This document shows positions 1-12,147 of a DNA stretch of 64,000 nt, in pieces. Made by a program: the position numbers and the translations under genes. The stretch's first letter is position 1. Each line of letters begins with the position of its first letter. The stretch spans positions 43,536,454 to 43,600,453 of the forward strand of contig JAPWDM010000005.1 of the NCBI GenBank assembly GCA_035578155.1, written 5' to 3'. The DNA comes from Brachynemurus nebulosus (lineage: Eukaryota > Arthropoda > Insecta > Neuroptera > Myrmeleontidae). The notes under the pieces are model-generated. The model saw nothing but the letters and a program-made list of their open reading frames with translations, was not told where the DNA came from and searched no databases.

Positions 1-518
1 AATTGCCAGGTTCCGTAACTTTACCACTCTAAAACCTGTATGAGTGAGAAACAAAACCTGTATAAGTGAGAGTCGTTTTTCGCTCGTGGACCTCTATAAC
101 TGAGACTGCTAATTGCCTGTACCTCTTTAAGCGACAGTTAAACGTATTTAACATTTGCTATTTATGACTCATTCTTAAATTTCAAAGAACTTATACATAT
201 TTTATTAGAATGCCTGAATGTGCTTATGTTCTTGTCCTCTTATAATTCGAGAAATTCATTTTCTATTCAAATAGCCAAAATGCATTTTTTTTTTATTTTG
301 GAAGCTTATCTATGTCCAAATATGTGTATGTATATTATTCTATATAATAAGTAATATCCATACAATACATGCATATTTCTCAGTACATATTGGTTGCGTT
401 TTCTCTAGACCTCTATAAGTGAGACAAAACTCTCCCGTACTTCTGTAAGCTAGAAACTCGGGCTAGTGAAGAAATTAGATCGCGGTACCTTCAACTCTCG
501 CTTATCCAGGTTGGACTG
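1..518. repeat. pogo/Tigger-like DNA transposon end (left part cut by window)
   Basis: The segment repeats a motif of the form acctntataagtgaga at about 41, 57, 91 and 409, and ends at 518 in ggttggactg followed by TA. The reverse complement of this end, CAGTCCAACCTGGATAAGCG, has the look of pogo/Tigger inverted termini with a TA target. The left terminus lies outside the window. No transposase is visible. The assignment rests on the terminal motif only. Confidence 0.45.
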
Positions 519-687
519 TATATGTAGAAATAGATTTATTGTATTTGTAAATAATGTTTTATAGCGAGTATTATGATGTATTAAGAGATAAAAATTAATG
601 AATTATGTGTTAGGGTATATTTTGGCGATAATTTCATTATATAGTTTGTGTATTCTTTGAGTTTTGAAGGGAAAAACCTTTTATAGA

Positions 688-1177
688 GACAATTTAACTA
701 ATGTGTATTAAGTCCCATAAGAAGATTGTAGTTTTTTCACTTTTACCATGGAAAAGAGTTAGGACAGATTTTTACAGCGAAAAAAATGCTACAAAACATT
801 TAATTGGTCATATCATTGTAGGTAAACACGATAAAAATGAAATAAAAATTCGTATTGGTAAATTTAACTGATTTCAGAATCATAGTAACAATGTATTAAA
901 TAATAATATGAATTATACTAATTTATTTTATTCGTTAAATTGTCTTACCGTATTACACTTGAGTTTTATATTTTTTCTGAATAAATTTGTGTTTTCTACA
1001 ACTCAAATTTCTTGCCTAAAAGCAATTTAACTCGAAGAACTGTCAACTAAAAAAAAACGCTTCAGTTTCGCTATCGCGTTTTTGTTAGTTGACAGTTCTC
1101 GTTAAATTGCTAGGCAACAAATTTTCGTTAGACAAACCCAAATTTATTCGAAAAAATACAAATCTCTCGTGTAATAA
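688..1177 (+). repeat. Interspersed repeat family A, copy 1 (with hairpin)
   Basis: This non-coding repeat recurs at 32271-32757 (+) and 57164-58118 (-). At about 1031-1106 it carries a strong hairpin: aactgtcaacta and tagttgacagtt form the stem and acgcttcag...gcgtttttg extends it. All three copies start near gacaatttaact and end near ctcgtgtaataa. No open frame of interest occurs. It is probably a non-autonomous DNA transposon, superfamily unknown. Confidence 0.7.
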
Positions 1178-2940
1178 GTTTTGTCAATAAGACAAAACAA
1201 TGGACAAGCGAATTTCCGCTTACAAAAATTACTTTTTCTCGAAAATTTGTTTACATTAGGTTAATGGTTCAAAGCCTATCTTTATGTGATTTTTGCCACT
1301 CTTTACTTTACCATGGCGTAAAGAATATTTTGAAAAAGTTCATTTTTATGACGAAAAATATCGGTTTTAAAAAATATCTGAATACAAAAATCTAACAAAA
1401 GACTATTTTTTCTTCTAACTTCACGGTTCCTATGTATAGTTGCACAAATAAAGATTAATTTTTACATAATTATTTTATAAAGTGCTCATTTCGTGCAAGT
1501 GAATATTAAAAGGGGTCGTAAAGAGACCACCTGTATGGAAGGTTTTAAAATAAAACACCACGTGACAAATGGAATAATCTAAATGAAGTGACACAGTTTT
1601 TTTTTACGTAATGCGTAATTAGTTTATTCAAATAGGTAATTAAACCATATTTATTCATATATACATACACATTTTTGTAAATGTTAATAAAATTACCCAG
1701 TAAACCATTTCAGTAATTCATTTTCTGATAAGTGATAAGAAAAAACCCCACGAAGAGTTGCATGTTATAATTATATTATATATAAATGTACACTCAATAC
1801 CGCCTTTTTGTAGTGCTTCATAAAAAGTGGACTTTTAACAAGTCTAAGCTATTTTTGTTGTTTTTCAAAACGTAATTTTAATTACTAATTTTTTTAATTA
1901 ATGGATTTTATCAGCACTCTCACAATAATATTTTTAAGTATATTTATTCTATACGTTTAAATTCTGTTTCTATTTTTTTAATATTTTTGTAAAGTTTTAC
2001 AAATCTGACATCTATTAATAGTTTAGATAAAAAAAATTTTTATATAGGTATACAGGTGGCATAGAAAAATGTTTTGCTTGTTATTATTAGCAATCTGAAG
2101 CTAATAAAAATACTGGAACATTATTTTAGAAGATTCTTAAACAAATTTATCAAGTCAACTATTCCTTATGCTTATGGCATTAGTGCTTTTTGCTTTTCAT
2201 TATGCAACTACTGCCGTAAAACAGGGGCGCAACTACCACAAATCTGAAGGAGCGGTCCAACAAAAATTAAAATAACCCAATTTTTTGATAATGCAATTTT
2301 TCTATAACATTTTCCAATGTTATCGAAAATTTCGTCTCTGAAAATTTGAATTTCAAATAAAAAATATCAGTAGACCACTAAAAAATTTACTTTTTAATAA
2401 AAATAAAATAAATTGAAGGATAATTTACGTAATTTTACGAGGGGTCTGCGTAATTTTAGCGGTGTCCGGACCCCTTCGACTGCTTCTATGATTCAGTCGT
2501 ATATATATGTAAGTATATTGTATTTTGTTATATTTCTGCAATTAAAAATTCATTACAAATTAATTATTGCTATTTTTAAATATGTAGCCTAATGTAAAAA
2601 CTGATTAATTTTTTTTAAATGTACATATGTATGTATTTATATGTGCTAACACGTGTCCCTAAAAATAGTATCCTCTTATTATTTATTTACTGATAATGAT
2701 TAAAAGTAGGTAGAAAACAAATGATTACTATATTCTTGGAATTTAATAATAAGAATATTTACTAACCTACGCATATGTACTTAGAAATTAAAAAAAACTC
2801 CCATATTTGTTCGGGTACAATTAATTTAAGGAAATAATTTGACTATTTGACTTACAGAAAGAGAGAAGAGTCAAATTAATTGTTAAGAATAAATAATTCC
2901 CGTCACTCTTTTATGGTCGGAAAAAATTAGATACTTTTCA
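1178..2940. other. Gene-free AT-rich interval
   Basis: No exon, tRNA or conserved frame was recognised. About 1200-1340 resembles the other half of repeat family B (fragment with gcgaatttccgcttacaaaa). At about 2223-2476 a segment opens with caggggcgcaactacc and is GC-richer near its right end, which resembles a hAT terminus, but I could not find a matching second terminus or target duplication. Confidence 0.4.
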
Positions 2941-3063
2941 ATTTAGCGAATTTCCAGAATGGAATTCAGCTATTACAGCCACTGTCATGACGCGACTTGA
3001 ACCCGGGACCATGGCAGAAATTTGTTTTGAGGTCCCTAGAAACCGAAAATAATATTCACCAAA

Positions 3064-3130
<67 letters not shown>

Positions 3131-3236
3131 TATGGTTTTTGGTGAGTTTTTTTAAATAATTTGGGGTTTTTTAGGAGTTGTCTCACCATAAATGAGACAA
3201 CTCCTAAAAAATGGTGAGACAACTCCTAAAAAACCC

Positions 3237-3312
<76 letters not shown>

Positions 3313-3640
3313 CCGCACAATAACTCTCGAACGAAATGTCCTAGGTTTACGAAATTTGGTGAAAATGTTGGAAGTCCCAAACCGTTGGACAAGTTCGTTA
3401 GCCAGACACGTCGGATGCCAGGAACATGGTGTTTGTTCTTGCAAAAAATTAGTTTTTTGCCAAAATTCCCACTTATTTAAAAATTTTTGCGAAATTTTTT
3501 TACATCATTTAAACGACGAAAAAAAATTACATAAAAAAGGTCTTTAAACTATTATTCTATGTCAACTAGTTTCCGAGAAAATTTAATTTTTATAAAAGGG
3601 CATTCGCTATGTTATGCAGGATGCTGCGACAGGGGTATAT
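2941..3640 (+). repeat. Interspersed repeat family B, copy 1 (microsatellite-bearing)
   Basis: The copy starts with a small hairpin (agcgaatttcc / ggaattcagct), continues through a conserved block containing gaggtccctagaaaccg, then a (TA)n region, then a second conserved block (aactctcgaacgaaa; cgttagccagacacg), and ends near gctatgttatgcagg / atgctgcgacagggg. Related copies lie at 3800-4140, 9880-9940 (-), 10500-10750 (-), 34490-34900, about 35140-35195 (-) and 47345-47735 (-). A terminal hairpin plus internal microsatellite is reminiscent of Helentron-associated elements (DINE/HINE), but that placement is a guess. Confidence 0.65.
3067..3308. repeat. Two (TA)n tracts framing a perfect 29-bp inverted repeat
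   Basis: (TA)n runs occupy about 3067-3127 and 3240-3308. Between them, 3161-3189 and 3211-3239 are exact reverse complements (outer ends ttggggtttt and aaaaccccaa). The 21-base loop at 3190-3210 carries a third partial copy of the same arm (gagacaactcctaaaaa). Because (TA)n is self-complementary, the stem can continue into the flanking tracts. Both strands give open frames of tyrosine-isoleucine repeats here; these are not genes. Confidence 0.9.
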
Positions 3641-3799
3641 CTATATATGCATAATTATATGAAAGAATGTGTTTGTGGTACAGGAAGATAGATTGTATAT
3701 AAGTCATATATGTCATACATATGTATACATATGTTTGTATGTTACTTATATGCCGTTTTTTAGGGTTCCGAAGAAAGTTCTATTTTTTAGAGCTCCGAA

Positions 3800-4140
3800 A
3801 TAAATCGCCCGAGACTATAATAGAAATTTGTTTTGGGGTCCCTAGAAACCAAAAATAATATTCACTAAAATTTATGTATTAAATTTATATTTAGTCCCAC
3901 ACCGTTGGACAAATTCGTTAGCCAGCCATGTCGGATGCCTAGAACATGGTTTTTTTGACCATTTTTCGTGAAAAAAATTAGTTTTTTGCCAAAATTTTCT
4001 AAAGTTAAAAATTTTTTTCGACATTTATTTACACCATTAGAAAGAGGAGGAAAAATCACTTAAAAGGGTGAAAAATCACAGAAAAACGGATTTTTATAAA
4101 CGGAAATTCGCTATGTTATGCAGGATGCTGCGACAGGGGT
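3800..4140 (+). repeat. Interspersed repeat family B, copy 2
   Basis: The copy shares with 2941-3640 the blocks aatttgttttggggtccct, cgttagccagccatgtc and gctatgttatgcagg, in the same orientation. It lacks the long (TA)n tract, so the microsatellite is variable between copies. Confidence 0.7.
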
Positions 4141-4358
4141 ATTGTTGAATTAACTTACTTTTAAAAATGTATCAGCGTTACGTATATACGTGCCCAATCT
4201 TAGTAAAAATGAAAAGAACGATTTCACTTCCAATTTTACCATTCTTTCGTTTTATTTGCGATTTTTAAGGTCCGAGAAATGTTTAGTGTACCTAATGACG
4301 TCATCCAACTAAAAAATTGATTTTTTCACAAATCCAATTTTATGGAAGTGATTTAAAT

Positions 4359-6254
4359 TAAGGTCGATAAAACGATTTTTTCAAAGGATTTTAACGAAAC
4401 TTCTCTAGATATTTATTTTTAATTCAGTATCAATAATACCAGCCTATTCCGATTAAAATTGACCACCCCAATTTTGAGAGTAATTTTAACACGGGCTCTT
4501 ATAGGAAAACTCTATTTTTTTTAATAAAATGAAAACGTATCAAAGGAATTTGATAAAAATTTAATTTGTTATAAAATACAAAGTTACAAACCATGTTTAA
4601 TAAGAAATAAAAATTATTCACTACGCCGTTTTTGAAATATAATTTATAAACATCATTTTACAACGTTTTTACAACCCTTTTTCAACAATGCTTTTATATT
4701 GCTACAACATAAGCGCGCAGAAATTAAAAAAAAAATTTTAAATATAATAACTGAAGAATATTAATACATTATTTAATTTTTGATAAAAGAAAATTTTTTC
4801 GCTGAGATACTTTTGTACCTGACTATCTCACAAGTAAAGGTCTTGAAGTGATAATTCCCGATTTTGATGAAACTTGGTAGGTGTATAGAACACAGAAAAA
4901 TAAGACACGTATTTTTATTTATCGGCCAAAAACGCCAATTAACGGATGAAATCCACCCCCAAAGTTGGGGTAAAAATTTAATTTTGTCAAATTACTCGAA
5001 AACTATAACAGATAGAAAAAAAGTTTAAATTGACACAACCTTTTATTTTTAAAGGCCTTTCTACTGATGTACTCAAATCCAGGGTCGGACCTACTGGAGG
5101 GACTTTGGCTGTAAAATTGGGGGTAAAATTTAAAATAGGGTGAATATGGTTGGACCAATCAAAATATTGACATCAAATATGAAAACTACATAAAAAATAC
5201 TAGTTTACCTGTTTTTGCTAAAAGCCGTTACGGTAAAGTTAAAAGCTTAAATCTTAATCTAAAATCTTACATGTGCACTCAATATTTTACTTATATCTTC
5301 CAAATAACTTTTTAAATCGTTTTTATTTATTGTATTTATACTTTACAATTAATATTTAAACAAAAATATTGGATAAAATTTTATTATAATGTTATTCATA
5401 CAAAAGTAAGGGCTTTATATAAATTATAGGAAAACCTTTAAAAATTAAGGGTTGTGTCAATTTAAACTTTTTTTCTATCTATTATAGTTTTCGAGTAATT
5501 TGATAAAATCAAATTTTTACCCCAACTTTGGGGGTGGATTTCACCCCTAAAATGGCGTTTTTGGCCGATAAAAAAAATACGTGTCTGTTATTTTCCTGTG
5601 TTCTACACACCTACCAAGTTTCATCAAAATTGAGAATTATCACTTCAAGACCTTTACTTGTCAGAGCAACTACGTTAAGGTGATTGGTTGAATTAGAGAA
5701 ATTTGGGTGTATAGACTTTCTATTTTCACTATTAACGTAGTTGCTCTGAGATAGTCGGGTACAAAAGTATATCTCAAAAAAAATTTGTTCTTTTATCAAA
5801 AATTAAATAATGTATTAATATTCTTCAGTGATTATATTTGTATACCACTTGCTTTTTTTAATTTCCGAGCGCTTATGTTGTAGCAATTTAAGAATATTGT
5901 TGAAAAAGCGTGGTAAAAACGTTGCAAAATGATGTTTTTAAATTATATATCAAAAACGGCGTGGTCAATAATTTTTATTTCTTATTAAATATGGTTTGTA
6001 ACTTTGTTTTAAATAACATATTAAAATTTTATCAAATTCCTTTGACACGTTTTCATTTTATTCAAAAAAAATTGAATTTTCCCATAAGAGCCCATGTTAA
6101 AATTATAAAACTTTGAAGTCGTTTTTCTCAAAATTTGGGTGGTCAATTTTTTTTTGGTAAGGGCTCGTATTATTGGTATTGGAATAAATAAATATCTAGA
6201 GAAATTTCGTTAAAATCCTTTGAAAAAATCGTTTTATCGACCAACTACCTTAAA
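4359..6254. mobile_element. Foldback element with long terminal inverted repeats
   Basis: The left arm (about 4359-5066) and right arm (about 5428-6254) are reverse complements with visible divergence. Matching landmarks include gataaaacgattttttcaaa and tttgaaaaaatcgttttatc at the outer ends, and ttaaattgacacaacc and ggttgtgtcaatttaa at the inner ends. The spacer is about 360 bp with no recognisable coding sequence. The right arm carries an extra 87 bp (5662-5748). It is probably a non-autonomous foldback or long-TIR DNA transposon. Confidence 0.75.
5662..5748. mobile_element. 87-bp MITE nested in the right arm of the foldback element
   Basis: The insertion has perfect 17-bp terminal inverted repeats, CAGAGCAACTACGTTAA at the left and its reverse complement at the right. 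The opposite arm preserves the empty site: reverse-complemented, it reads ctttacttgtgagatag, while the filled site has the insertion between ctttacttgt and agatag. No multi-base target duplication is evident. The superfamily is unknown. Confidence 0.8.
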
Positions 6255-7012
6255 GTGGACAAAATTCCTTTCAGAAACATGGTTGATTAGACAGTAGTCA
6301 ATTTTCTACTGCTCCTACATTTTTAATTTTAAATAAAAATGAAAAGTACAACTTCGAAAATGTACTTTTTGTTTCCAATTTTATCATTTTATCATTTTGT
6401 TATTTTATTTCCTTTTTTTAAAGCATTGAAAAATTATTATTATAAAATTAAAATCTGATCCCAATGACTACCCGCCTGTTTCTGTTCTTGAATGTAGATA
6501 TCCGATAAAAATCACTTAATTCATTACTTAAAAATTGGCGTCAGAAATAAATTATAATCAAAACTATTGTTCCCTATTGTCAAACAGAAAACTTCCTTCC
6601 GAATACAAATACTTTTAGGGTGGTTCCGATATTGTATTTTTATGTATATTATGTATAACAATATACCACATTACCAAACATGACTTTTAGTTATGAATGT
6701 GCTCTTACATGGATAGTATGCACATGTTATTACACATTAATATGATAAGTGATACCAAAACAAATTGTTTGATAAGATAATTTGGCTTCCTCACTCGTTC
6801 AGGCAGTACAAAGAAGCGCCGAACACAAAACAAGTCAAAAATTTGTTATAAATTAAAAATGTACATTAAAATTGATCAAAATTACAAATTTATTTAATTG
6901 TCGAGTTAAATATTAAAGCTGAGCATAGATTCGTGTTTATTTTTATTGATTATCGAATTAGTGGAGTCCTGCTTGGAATAAAAACTGTAGTATTCGATTA
7001 AATAATCGATAC

Positions 7013-7730
7013 TAGAGATGTCGATTTTAAATCGATTAATCGAAAATCGATTATTCGAAGCTTAAAAAATCGATTCTTTTTTCGATTTTTTTCATTTGAA
7101 TCGATTCATGAATCGATTATTAAAAGTAAGAGACCGATAACCGATTTTTTCCAAAAATAACTTCATTTTAATAGTAATTCTACAAAGAAACATGTGTTAA
7201 AATGAAACACCAAAAACTCTATTATTAATTGTCACTTTTTACTCGTTATATCAACGAATCCCTCCTATGGCTCTATATAAGTCAGACTATTAATACAAAA
7301 GGAAGGAAGAGACCACCTATCTGTGCAAACGACGGTCCCTTTCCCACAAAAGCGACTTATTTAGAAAACATTTTTTTGTCAATTTGAAATTTTTGAATAA
7401 ACTTGGTTCAATTATTGGTATTCGTCCTACATATTCAATTGCCTTATTTTTTATAATTATAATTGAAAAGTTAACTCATTCATCATCGCCTTTACAAATC
7501 TAATGTAAGGCGTTTTTACACGATATTACCGATATTACCTATGTACTATCAAGTAAGTCCGTTAAACAAAAATTATCAACTAATTTTATTAAACTTTTCA
7601 AAATTTCGATTTTTTAGATCGATTTCACAGAATCGATTTTTTTAGCCGATTTTTTTTTAATTGATTTTTTTGATTTCGATTTAAATCGATCCAAAAATCG
7701 ATCTTTTTTTTTGAAGAATCGACATCTCTA
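7013..7730. mobile_element. hAT-type non-autonomous element with 8-bp target duplication
   Basis: The termini are TAGAGATGTCGATT and its reverse complement AATCGACATCTCTA, flanked by exact 8-bp duplications ATCGATAC (7005-7012 and 7731-7738). Both subterminal regions are full of short ATCGAT and AATCGATT motifs, a typical arrangement for hAT transposase binding. No transposase frame remains. Because the flank itself resembles the internal ATCGAT motif, the duplication is slightly less decisive than elsewhere. Confidence 0.8.
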
Positions 7731-7738
7731 ATCGATAC

Positions 7739-10499
7739 TGCTTCCCATACGTAAATAACTATAATTTTTTTTAAAATTTTAAACAAAGAAAATACTATAA
7801 GGTCATTCAAATTTTAAAGAGGGTTCATGATTGTTACTTTTAACATAGTTTACCTAAAATTATTTTTTTTTTAAAAAAAAGGCCCCTATGACTCTAAAAG
7901 GGTGGTGGTCATCTGTTCCCACATATTATCCCCAAATTTAGCAGCAATATCCACCCATTCAGTTGTTGTGTGGATAAATTGCACAATGTTAAAAATATTT
8001 ATTTAAATTATGTAAATATATACGAATATCGTGTGAGAAATTTTAACCCTTTCGACATTGAAATAATTTACAAAAATTGGGGAAAAATCGTCTTTTTAGA
8101 AGATAAGGGTTTGATGTGAACTGAAAAAGCACAATTCCTAGCTTCTTGTAATAACTACTTAGAGAATTTGAAAAAAAAAATGTAGCCACAAGATCAAAGT
8201 GGGAAATCATACAAAAAGAGGGTCGAATAACTTAGCTGATCAAGCCGGTCTCATAAAAATTCAAAAAAATATCTAAAATATAAAATTCTAAACAGTAGAG
8301 GAAAGACATAATTTGTTCGTCTATGAAAAATACAAAATCGAATAAAATTATTTTTCTATGCAATAGTGCATCTATTTTTGTCACATTAGATACTTAAACG
8401 GATTTTTTTTTTTTATTTTGAATGGTCAATGCACCTTAATCCATTTTAGCGACACAACTAATTAAACATAATTCGTTATTTTGACATTTGACATGCGCAC
8501 AGTCGAAAATTCGTATATCGTTAACAGTCATAAAACTGTTTTTATTAAAATTTACCAAAAAAAAGACATCAAAATAAAAATAACCAGACGCATAAAAAAT
8601 TGAAATTATAATAAATTAATTCAATATAATTTGAACTTGATTTCATAATAATTTTTACATATTTGTTATAACTTTCATTCAGTTCTGTTTTGTAACCGGT
8701 TAAAATTTCAATGTCATGGACCCAACGAACAAGACCATTGTTTCGTTAAAACACCTACCTACTTTAAAATATTGTTAGTGTATCCTACTATTCAAGAAAC
8801 AAACTACGAAATATTATATTGTGTAATAATTAAGAACATTAAAGAGAGTATGATGTACTTACGATAAAATTTTTGACAATCACTGGATCTAACACGGCCT
8901 AAACGCATATACAATTTTCCATTTGAAAATATATAGAAAATGACAAAACTATACGCACAATATTTTCTTTCTATAAACGCTTCGAAATGTACACTAAAAT
9001 ATTAACATTAAAACGGAGCGATGAAGAAATTTGATGAAAAAACTAATAAAGGACGCCTCTATAAACGGCCATTAAGTTCCATATCATGCCATCCTTATCA
9101 AACAATGGAAGAACAAGTTGAATACGGGAAAAAAAATAATTATTTTTTGGATAAAAAAGGAGAACATCGCGCGAGATGCATTCATATTTTTCCTCTTCGT
9201 TTGATAATATTCGGTACCGAAGACTACCGAAAGGGAATTTGTGGTGTTCTCATTGTCGAAATGAATTAGTTGATAAAGGATAACACGATCGTATACAATT
9301 TGGTGTATCAAATATTTTTGGTAGGGCCAAGTTAGGGCATTGACCTCACACTGAAATTACATGTACGCATTAAGATTTGTGTGTTGGTGTGCGTTTGGTT
9401 TCGAATAATAAAGTGTGTAGTAAGGCTTGTTTGGATGATTTTTGTACGTCAAGGCTGGTAATACTATGGCTGCAATGGCTTCCGAGCCGACTATTTTTTG
9501 TTCAAAATGTCTGTATCTCTGTTCACTCTTTTAATTGTTGATAAAATTGGCTTGTCTGAGGGCCGCCGATGATACATCGAAGATATATTCGCTTTGTAGA
9601 ATTAATTTATTAGATGTATTATAATTATTTATTAGTAGTCGAATGAAAGTATTTTTTATAGTTATACTAGCTGCTGCCAGCGGCTCTGCTGAAAAAAAAA
9701 TCTTATAAAGTAATTAATGATTGAGAAGTTGCCGCTTTGAGTCTGCGTTCACAAAGTCCCTTTATATTTCCTGTGGAGATTTTCGCACTTAGAAAGCGAT
9801 CATATCTTAAAAACGGTTTGGAATTCTAAGCCTCTGATAGGTTTTTACCGATTTGTACGCCAATTTCACCTACAGTTTTCTGCAAACAATTCGGGACAGA
9901 TAAATACCCCTGTCGCAGCATCTGCATAACATAGCGAAACTCCAAATATTAGGCACTGGCGGATCTCATCTAAGACCTGTATCCATTTAAAATAGTTTAG
10001 CTTTCTAACAGTGAAACAATTTTCAAAATCAGTTGAGTAGTTAATTTTTGGCGTCTTTAGGACCCTAGCGGATCTCATATAGTGTAGCATATATCCATTT
10101 AACAATATATTATTACATTACGTAACTATAGTTTTCGACTTTTTTTTCTATAGGTATGCAAATATATAAATTATATTTTCTCTCTAAAGGAGGACATCAT
10201 ACAAAAATTTCCTTTCCATAACGTACTCTTAAAAAATCTGGCTAATTTTAATTTAAAAAGATGAACCAGAGCTATTGTTATTATAACACATACATACATA
10301 TTGAATAACTAACTAGCACTTGTTTTATCTAGAAAAGAATTGCTAAAACGATGAAACATTTATTGTAAAAAAAATCAACAAATTTCTTAATTTTTCTTAA
10401 AAGCTGGTTCACTTAGTGCAATACTTTAAAAGCTTATCTTATGCAATTTTTTACGCCCTTTTCGATGGTGTCAAAAAAAATAAAAAAATTTTAAATTCT
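7739..10499. other. Gene-free interval with minor repeats
   Basis: No conserved exon was recognised. A short frame at 9021-9269 lacks any family resemblance. About 9866-9940 is a reverse-strand scrap of repeat family B (dacccctgtcgcagcat-type end). A degenerate direct repeat built on gcggatctcat...tatccatttaa occurs near 9959 and 10072. Confidence 0.4.
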
Positions 10500-10750
10500 A
10501 GCCAAATTTTGCAAAAAAAAAAAAAAGAAAAACACTAAAAATGGCCAAAAAACCTACTTCTGGGCATCCGACGTATCTGGCTAACGAACTTACCCGAGCC
10601 AGTCAGGATTCCAGCACGCGTACCAAATTTCATAAGCATTAAACGTTTCGTCCAAAACAAATTTCTACCATAATCCCGGACTTAGGTCTTACTATAAGAG
10701 CTGCTGTAATAGTTGAATTTCCAGAATGGAAATTCGCTAATAAAAAGGAC
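10500..10750 (-). repeat. Interspersed repeat family B, reverse-strand copy
   Basis: The reverse complement matches the family B block containing cagaaatttgttttgg and the hairpin terminus; on this strand it ends gaatggaaattcgctaat. The copy is truncated relative to 2941-3640 and has no (TA)n tract. Confidence 0.6.
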
Positions 10751-11525
10751 TCAACAAAATAAGCTTTACTTTTACGGAGCAGTACTTAACTTAACTGACT
10801 CTAAACAGGCTAGCAGCTTGTTTTTTTTTTAAAATTACTTGCACGGAAAACAAAATTCTGCTTAACGAAAAGTTGAATCATCTAGAAAATCGATTTTGTA
10901 ACAGTTTAAGATTATTTATCTTTCCTATTTACTTCATTTCAAATTTCAGAGTCAATTATTAAAAGAGTTTAGAGATTTAGCAATTTTAAAATAATTCCCA
11001 ATATACAATAAGATGCTCTTTTCATGAATTTTTAAATGTTCAGTGCTAGGCGTAACTAGATTAAACACTAAAGCGAATATTTTTATCTCTAAGACCTTTC
11101 TCCACATCCAGAATCTGGGCACCTTTTTCTCCCCAAATTTAATTTATTTTTTGTGATGTGACTTAAATTGGAATCAGTTAGCAGAATCCTTGTGCAAAAA
11201 AAATTAAAAATTAATAATCAAAATAGAAGATTCTAAACTGGTTTCATATTAGTTTAACCTTCTTAATTCGGAAAAAGATGAATTAAAAATCTATTAGGTC
11301 TAAAGATCAACAGGTGCCAAATAAGACCTATAATTTTTCATGAAAATAAATAAATTTTTACAAGGTTTAACATTGCTTGCTATTTTATAAATTAATAACA
11401 GTTTTTATGCAATAAAGTGAATTTCCTTGTGCATTTTTGGCAATGTCTTTGTCTACAAATAAGTTTCCTCATCACTAAATTATATTCAATATCTTGATTA
11501 GAATATAGTATATTGTGCAATAAGG

Positions 11526-11618
11526 GCGGGAAATTGTCGATTGCCCACGAGAGCGAAATTGAGCGCACGATCGTAGTAAGTGCGCTCATTCGCTCGAGTG
11601 TGCAATCGACAATCCCGC
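11526..11618. repeat. GC-rich imperfect palindrome
   Basis: GCGGGAAATTGTCGATTGCC at the left and gtgcaatcgacaatcccgc at the right are near reverse complements. Pairing extends inward through gagcgaaattgagcgcac and gtgcgctcattcgctc, leaving a loop of about 11 bases (gatcgtagtaa). It stands out as CpG-rich in AT-rich surroundings. It may be a very small MITE or a structured element; no target duplication was identified. Confidence 0.7.
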
Positions 11619-12061
11619 ACGAGTTGCAAATACTATTTTTATTACAAATTTCACATACTTTCTTTCTATTATTATTATTATTTTTTATTACTTTTTAAAA
11701 TAATATTTTTGAATGTTGGTCTTTTTTTGCGTGTTTTGATTAAATTTTGCGTGTTTAATTGTCAATTTACGTGCGGAAAGTATACTTTCTACACACAAAA
11801 AGCATGTGGGAATAGTAGAGTGGTTAAACAGCTATTTTGCATACAAAAATGTGTGCGCCAATTTAATACTTCTCTCACGTGAGTAATAAAAAATTATTTT
11901 TTTCCCAATTTGGTTAAAACCTTAAGTAAGAATGTCTTAAATACAAACTTCCTTTGGAAGTAATATTATATACACATAATTTAATCATAATTGACGAAGA
12001 AAGCGCTGAGAAATATATAAAATCCTGTATTTTTCATTAAAATTACATTTAGTAAACACCC

Positions 12062-12063
<2 letters not shown>

Positions 12064-12144
<81 letters not shown>
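12064..12144. repeat. (TA)n microsatellite
   Basis: An uninterrupted run of about 40 TA units lies between cccgg and tcgaataattc. No inverted repeat accompanies it, unlike the tract pair near 3.1 kb. Confidence 0.95.

Positions 12145-12147
<3 letters not shown>

Noticed and set aside
3204..3480. Overlapping frames of tyrosine-isoleucine repeats on both strands
   Set aside because: They are translations of the (TA)n tracts and the hairpin between them; no coding signal.
9021..9311. Two overlapping frames of 75-82 codons
   Set aside because: No domain, no codon pattern and no matching exon nearby; of a size expected by chance.
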